Source of the DNA: Himantopus leucocephalus
Taxonomy: Eukaryota; Chordata; Aves; Charadriiformes; Recurvirostridae
Direction of reading: 5' to 3'
Assembly (NCBI GenBank): GCA_003993805.1
Contig: RSEF01000003.1
Coordinates: 112,404,608 to 112,468,607 of the forward strand
Length of the DNA: 64,000 nt
Below are positions 60,201 through 64,000 of this stretch, piece after piece (within the stretch, counting starts at the first letter, position 1; every line of letters starts with the position of its first letter). A model generated the notes under the pieces. That model made no database searches and was not told the origin of the DNA. It saw only the letters and a program-made list of their open reading frames with translations. Both the position numbers and the translations under genes were made by a program.

Positions 60201-62937
60201 GTGGTGTATTTTCTCTTTGCTTGCCTTCTAGACGGACAAACATCAGCAGATCTCAGGCCGATTGCAAGATATTCGAAGCAAAAAGCAAATTCGGAAAACT
60301 GAGCTGGAGGCGTTAGATAAGAAATATGACCAAGGAATTATGGAAGTCAAGCAACTACAACAACAGCTTCAGGTATGTGACTTTCTGTTAAGCTTGTAGT
60401 TTTCCTTCTTATTTTGTGTTTCTGTAATGCTGTTGATAATTCATACCCATAGGGAGGATAGTGAATTGGTTTGATTATACCAGAGAGAGGAAATTGGCAA
60501 GGTCGTCAACACTGCATAGATTTTTAGTTTTATATTTGATGTTAAAGAAATGATTACATGTACTACAACGAGCTGATGGTTGAATGAGGACAGTAGTCAA
60601 AACCTCAACTGTTCTTATGTGAACCAATAACAGTCACTTCTTTTTAATTATAAATTCTCATATTGCTCCAGACTAATTTTTACGAGGAATGTTTTTCTGT
60701 ATGCAGAGCAAGTTGCTCTTTTTTCTTTTTTTTTGTCTCTTTGAAGAGCAAGACATGAACTATTGCAAATCAATTGACTACCATAAATCATATTTTTATT
60801 TAATGCTCCTGCACGTCAGGGAAACTTCTTTTCATGTTCCTGTGTGTCACAGAAAGTTACTATATTATATGAGGCTTGGGGCAGTCAACTTTAAATGTTC
60901 TCACGATAATATTCACACTTTTAGCATGCCTGGTTTTTTTTTTCCAGCTGTGTTAATGTTTTTGGGTCAAAAAGCATTCAGTTTTAATAGTATTTATATT
61001 GAGAGTATACGAATCATTTTTTCCTCTGCCCCATAATGATAACTTGCATCCACGTTTCCTTAACATGAGTTGAAGTTATGTTTGAAAATTCACCCATTTC
61101 TACTCACTGATTTATAAACAATATTAAAAATTTGTTATGTTATCTTCAATATCTACAGGAATATCAGAACAAACTAATCTATTTAGTTCCTGAAAAGCAA
61201 TTGTTAAGTGAAAGAATTAAAAACGCTCAACTTGAAAACACTCAGAGTAAGTGTCTGCAAATTAATTCTCTTGGGTTTGCATTGCTGGCTTTTCATCACT
61301 TGTAAAAAAGGCTGAAGGGTACAGGGGTGTTAATCACACCTTCATTTTTGTTGAGTTAGTGCCATCTTAGCATTGTTGCATCTGCATTCCATTATTTCCT
61401 TCATGTTCTAAATAAGGGGCAAACAAACACATTTTTGCAAGAAAGCACAGATTTTGCTTGAAATCTTATTTACGCAGACTATACAGCCCACAGATACTAT
61501 TACATCTTGTCTTTTTTTGGTAGTGTAAAACTCAAGGGAGTTAATTTATGTAAAGTTTACACTGGCCTTTACATCAAATCACACTAGAAGTGTGAGAAGC
61601 TTGCTATGAATTGGTCTGATATTAAAAAAAGCAACTTGCAAATTATTCTGTATATATTGCATGTAATGCCTCTGTGTCTCAGTTAGGTATTGGGGCCATT
61701 TCTTCTTTGTGCTGTATACAAATAGAAAGGTAAATCAAGGAATTTTTGTAAAGAAAGAGGTTGGGAATATTTGTATATTGGGAAGGTTGTTAAATAATTA
61801 GTGAAAACAGAAATCCTTATAAAATTGCTTGTATTTCCTTACGCAGGTACAGGAATCAGTTCTGTGCACAAGAAGTCCCTAGAAAAGGAAGAATTATGCC
61901 AAAGACTTAAGGAACAACTAGATGCCCTTGAGAAAGAAACTGCTTCTAAACTTGCTGAAATGGATGCATTCAACAGTCAGCTTAAGGTACATGCATTATC
62001 GAAATACTTAGTCTTACACTATTAAGCAGTATCTTTATTCTTCCATCCAGTCATAAAGATTGGTGGCACTTCTACCAGGCTTCCAAAAAGCTTTCCCCAA
62101 CTTCCAATGTCAAACAAGAATTACAAAAAGTCTTGGAGTAAATAATGTAATAAAAATGCACTTAAAATTATTGCTAATGTACTAAAATATGAACCTGTTG
62201 CTAATCATCGCTTTGCATGAATCAACTGTTGCTCACTCTCAACTTTTGCCTTTTAGAATTCATTTTGATTTAGAATTGCAGTTTCTCAGGCCCTTGCAAA
62301 TTCTGTTCTTGTGGTACTGCGGTTATGTTGGCTACAATTTTTGAATTACGGACTGAACATGAAACTTTTATTGAAAGAAATACAGGGTTTCATAGCACAT
62401 TGTACAAGATCTGGTAGCAGACTTGGATATTGTCCTAAAAGTAAGCATAGGCCACTTATTTGTGTACAAGTTAAGAAATATTGACCACTCGTGATGAAGG
62501 CGTTTTTGTTTGAGGCAACTCTTGACTTGCCTAAAAACGCATGCAATTCTCAGGCAGGGTAGCATGTATCGACTTAACTCCGCTGATGTGAACTTTATTC
62601 TTCAGTAATGGATTTATGCTGGGCCAGCACGAGGGCTCTGCACTCTCCAATAAAAAAGAACACAAAAATTTGTAAACATTTAAGGAGCTTCTTTTCTTTT
62701 TAAAAAACGGCTACATATAACATGCATTTTTAGTTACTTGTTTATTGCATGGCTTGCTGTGTTCAGTGGCTGCACCTACCATTTAGTCTTCCCTAAAATA
62801 GTTTTTCAAAATACAGTGCAAAGATTAATTGGCTTTTTATCTGCCTTATCTTACAGTGTGAGAATATGGATGATTCTGTTCTTCAGTGCCTTTTGTCTCT
62901 GCTAAGCTGTCTCAACAACCTCTTCCTCTTACTTAAG
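47001..62937 (+). CDS. ITSN2: ITSN2, intersectin-2, 5' half (14 exons plus one cassette exon)
   Basis: Fourteen exons join in frame for 609 codons; a 15th, optional exon adds 27. Order: EH1 (47001-50722), a Ser/Thr/Met/Pro-rich linker, EH2 (54246-57710), a short acidic linker, then the KLERQ coiled coil (58894 onward). EF-loop signatures are [13 protein letters not shown] in EH1 and [13 protein letters not shown] in EH2, and the pocket Trp is kept in each (AEIW, ATIW). ITSN2 is chosen over ITSN1 by [27 protein letters not shown] and [15 protein letters not shown]. Family knowledge: ITSN2 binds NPF proteins through its EH domains and scaffolds clathrin endocytosis; its SH3 domains, and DH-PH-C2 in the long form, lie beyond the window. 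The start exon is missing and the gene continues past base 64000. Confidence 0.97.
48764..48827 (+). CDS. ITSN2: ITSN2 exon, EH1 middle helix
   Basis: 64 bp between CTATAG and GTAAGG. It reads [20 protein letters not shown] with the pocket Trp codon split at the end. Same length and phases as the EH2 exon at 55712-55775. Confidence 0.96.
50559..50722 (+). CDS. ITSN2: ITSN2 exon, EH1 EF-loop and end
   Basis: 164 bp between TTTTAAG and GTACTT. It contains [20 protein letters not shown] then [19 protein letters not shown], a complete calcium-type EF loop, and starts the linker (SPLMSARF). Confidence 0.97.
52019..52216 (+). CDS. ITSN2: ITSN2 exon, Ser/Thr/Met/Pro-rich linker
   Basis: 198 bp between CTCTAG and GTAAGT. 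Low-complexity linker between EH1 and EH2 with [20 protein letters not shown] and the conserved [20 protein letters not shown]. Confidence 0.96.
52495..52591 (+). CDS. ITSN2: ITSN2 exon, linker with [14 protein letters not shown]
   Basis: 97 bp between TTTCAG and GTATGA. It reads [18 protein letters not shown] then [13 protein letters not shown], the ITSN2-specific linker motif. Confidence 0.96.
53903..54180 (+). other. exon-like open stretch inside an ITSN2 intron
   Basis: An open frame from 53903, with TTTTGCAG just before TGGTGGACCAG and a GTAAAA donor-like site near 54096, but no family match in either open frame. It runs into the CT/T tract. Probably fortuitous. Confidence 0.12.
54155..54235 (+). 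repeat. (CT)n/(T)n tract with one N, just before an ITSN2 exon
   Basis: (TC)n followed by a long T run with a single N at 54205 ends about 11 bases before the EH2 acceptor. It forms an unusually long pyrimidine tract, and its exact length is unreliable. Confidence 0.9.
54246..54388 (+). CDS. ITSN2: ITSN2 exon, start of EH2
   Basis: 143 bp between ATTACAG and GTGAGT. It reads [15 protein letters not shown], then [20 protein letters not shown] and DKSMSGYLS, the first EH2 helix. Confidence 0.96.
55712..55775 (+). CDS. ITSN2: ITSN2 exon, EH2 middle helix
   Basis: 64 bp between CTAAG and GTAAGT, encoding [20 protein letters not shown] and the split pocket Trp. It mirrors the EH1 exon at 48764-48827 in length and phase. 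Confidence 0.96.
56835..57140 (-). pseudogene. likely processed retrocopy or 3'-UTR retroposon, parent unknown
   Basis: On the minus strand the sequence ends TTAATAAAATAACTGCTCGTT followed at once by an A run of about 20 (plus-strand T run 56836-56854, one N at 56835). AATAAA followed within 20 bases by poly(A) is the mark of a retroposed mRNA end. Open frames upstream are short and I do not recognise the parent. The 5' edge is not defined. Confidence 0.5.
57573..57710 (+). CDS. ITSN2: ITSN2 exon, EH2 EF-loop and end
   Basis: 138 bp between GCGCAG and GTATAT. It reads [20 protein letters not shown] then [20 protein letters not shown] and VPPSF, with a complete EF loop. Confidence 0.97.
57822..57907 (+). 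CDS. ITSN2: ITSN2 exon, short linker after EH2
   Basis: 86 bp between CCTCCAG and GTAAAA. It reads [20 protein letters not shown] then EEPQKKQP. The NGTLPSYQ core is shared with mammals; the first residues differ. Confidence 0.93.
58894..59156 (+). CDS. ITSN2: ITSN2 exon, start of the coiled coil
   Basis: 263 bp between ATTTTAG and GTTGTT. It reads [20 protein letters not shown], then a long Glu/Arg/Gln heptad-like stretch ([20 protein letters not shown]). This is the KLERQ region that mediates dimerisation and partner binding. Confidence 0.97.
59854..60003 (+). CDS. ITSN2: ITSN2 exon, coiled coil
   Basis: 150 bp, 50 whole codons, between CTGCAG and GTAAGA. It contains [20 protein letters not shown] then [20 protein letters not shown]. 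Confidence 0.97.
60232..60372 (+). CDS. ITSN2: ITSN2 exon, coiled coil
   Basis: 141 bp between TTCTAG and GTATGT. It reads [20 protein letters not shown] then [20 protein letters not shown] and QLQQQLQ. Confidence 0.97.
61159..61246 (+). CDS. ITSN2: ITSN2 exon, coiled coil
   Basis: 88 bp between CTACAG and GTAAGT. It reads [20 protein letters not shown] then KNAQLENTQ. Confidence 0.97.
61847..61986 (+). CDS. ITSN2: ITSN2 exon, coiled coil end
   Basis: 140 bp between ACGCAG and GTACAT. It reads [20 protein letters not shown] then [20 protein letters not shown]. It ends on a codon boundary, as the cassette exon requires. Confidence 0.97.
62857..62937 (+). CDS. ITSN2: ITSN2 cassette exon, 27 residues (alternative)
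   Basis: 81 bp, 27 whole codons, between a CTTACAG acceptor and a GTTATT donor. It encodes [11 protein letters not shown] followed by a Leu/Ser-rich hydrophobic stretch ending NNLFLLLK. From memory, one human ITSN2 isoform carries an insert of the same length and nearly the same sequence at the same place, between FNNQLK and ELRE. Being phase 0 at both ends, it can be skipped without changing frame. The donor is non-consensus beyond GT, in keeping with optional use. Confidence 0.85.
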
Positions 62938-64000
62938 GTTATTTTCTAATCTTTGGCTCTTTTGGTTTTTAATTATTTTGCAATTTTTCTCTGCTTACCC
63001 TTTCTGTTTGGATGTACGACTTCTATTAAATAAATTTTCCTAAAAGAAAATCGATAGGCTCTTTTTCTTTCTGCTAGCTTTTACACCCTCTTAAAGCCTT
63101 AAAATTTTCTTACCTGCTTAGAAAGCCAAACTGCAAAATACTGATGGCCATTTTATTTCCTAACAGACTATGTTCACTGAGTTGTTTTACTCATATGTTT
63201 TTGGTTTTAGTTACAGTAACATCAACCAAAAAAATACTGTTATAGTTGGAAACAGTGTCTTCTCCCACCTTTCCATCTGATGCTCTCTCTCTGTCTCACT
63301 ATGCCTGTATCCGTATATCTTAAGCTGTGAGTCAGGTTAATGAATTGTCGTTCGAGTTTAAGAGTTTGGAAATGGTATCGATGCCCAGTATATGACATGG
63401 CAAACGCAATGCTATTAAGCCTTGAGATTAACCCAGTACTAAAACCTCCTTGCTGTTTTCCCTCTACACTGCTTTTGTCTGCTGGGGTTGAAAATCTGAC
63501 TTTGATTTATCCCCCCCCAATATTATTCTCAGAATTAATTAACTGACCTTTCAATTTTGCATAAGGGTCATTCTGTCCTTAAATCAAAGATACAAGGGGT
63601 TTTATAATGCAGTTTTGTTTCCATAGCAAGCTTCAATTTCTGTGCAAAATGAGAAGAAAGTATTCTCAGCTGAGTATGTTCAGGGGAAAATAGTAGTCAG
63701 TTGTTTGGTTTAGTTTGTTGCTACAGAGACTTGCACTGATGCAGAAATCTTGTTGTCTTGCCCTTTTCATATAAATTGCAGTGTCTCTTAGGCAGCGTGA
63801 CTGTTGGTAGAGCTGCATGTTGTAGTGGGAATAGGTGATTCTTAATTGTTTTGTTTGCGTTTATGAGATTAGATATGAAAAGTCAGCGTATACCTGTTGC
63901 ATTGCTCAGTCTGTATCAATAGGATTCCTAAGAAAAAATAATGTAATATCTTACAGATGTTTTGTAACATGGTGAGGTACAGTCTAAAGTAATTCTATCG
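62938..64000 (+). other. ITSN2 intron running off the window
   Basis: No exon matching the next ITSN2 segment (ELRE...) was seen before base 64000. AT-rich, with short T runs only. Confidence 0.7.

Noticed and set aside
47001..61986. ITSN1 as the identity of the EH/coiled-coil gene
   Set aside because: The linker [24 protein letters not shown] and [14 protein letters not shown] are ITSN2-type; ITSN1 has different residues at these places.
1..64000. CRISPR arrays, bacterial operons, riboswitches, tRNA or rRNA genes
   Set aside because: Spliced vertebrate genes and CR1 repeats define the window. No tRNA or rRNA sequence, and no regularly spaced direct-repeat array with unique spacers, was seen.

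Overview
This is vertebrate nuclear DNA, almost certainly from a bird. Coding sequence lies in short exons with GT/AG junctions, and the interspersed repeats are CR1 LINEs ending in the typical ATTCTATGA-like tail. No mammalian SINEs were seen. Two 100-base N runs (17928-18027 and 38392-38491) are assembly gaps of unknown true size. Three single Ns (12985, 54205, 56835) sit in or beside homopolymers.

Layout. (1) About 0.3-12.85 kb, minus strand: FNDC4, a secreted or membrane fibronectin type III protein. Its signal-peptide exon lies in a CpG island at 12.0-13.5 kb. Four further exons run down to 3955, and a weak candidate terminal exon lies at 839-970. (2) 13.5-19.3 kb: no recognisable gene, a gap, and a CR1 fragment with reverse-transcriptase homology. 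(3) 19.37-32.3 kb, plus strand: GPN1, a GPN-loop GTPase that helps carry RNA polymerase II into the nucleus. Eleven consecutive exons through the stop codon were found, all joining in frame. The first roughly 80 codons, including the P-loop, are missing and probably lie in the gap. (4) 33-37.2 kb: possible LTR remnants run into a large CpG island. The island holds a ZNF143/THAP11-YY1-ETS promoter module, a degenerate repeat family carrying NRF1-like palindromes, a GC-box tandem array and a CCAAT/ETS promoter. (5) 37.26-38.0 kb: a broken MFSD5-like pseudogene, then the second gap. (6) 47.0 kb to the window end, plus strand: the 5' half of ITSN2, an endocytic scaffold. Fourteen constitutive exons cover EH1, the linker, EH2 and most of the coiled coil. 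A 27-codon cassette exon lies at 62857-62937. The ATG exon was not found.

FNDC4 and GPN1 are near neighbours in mammals (human 2p23.3). ITSN2 lies some megabases away there, so the GPN1-ITSN2 junction is either a lineage-specific rearrangement or a scaffolding effect. The three genes have unrelated jobs and nothing in the sequence suggests co-regulation. The least ordinary parts are the repeat-built CpG island at 34.4-37.2 kb, the MFSD5-like relic, a perfect 17-bp-arm hairpin inside a CR1 copy, an inverted CR1 pair around three GPN1 exons, and a likely processed retrocopy in an ITSN2 intron.
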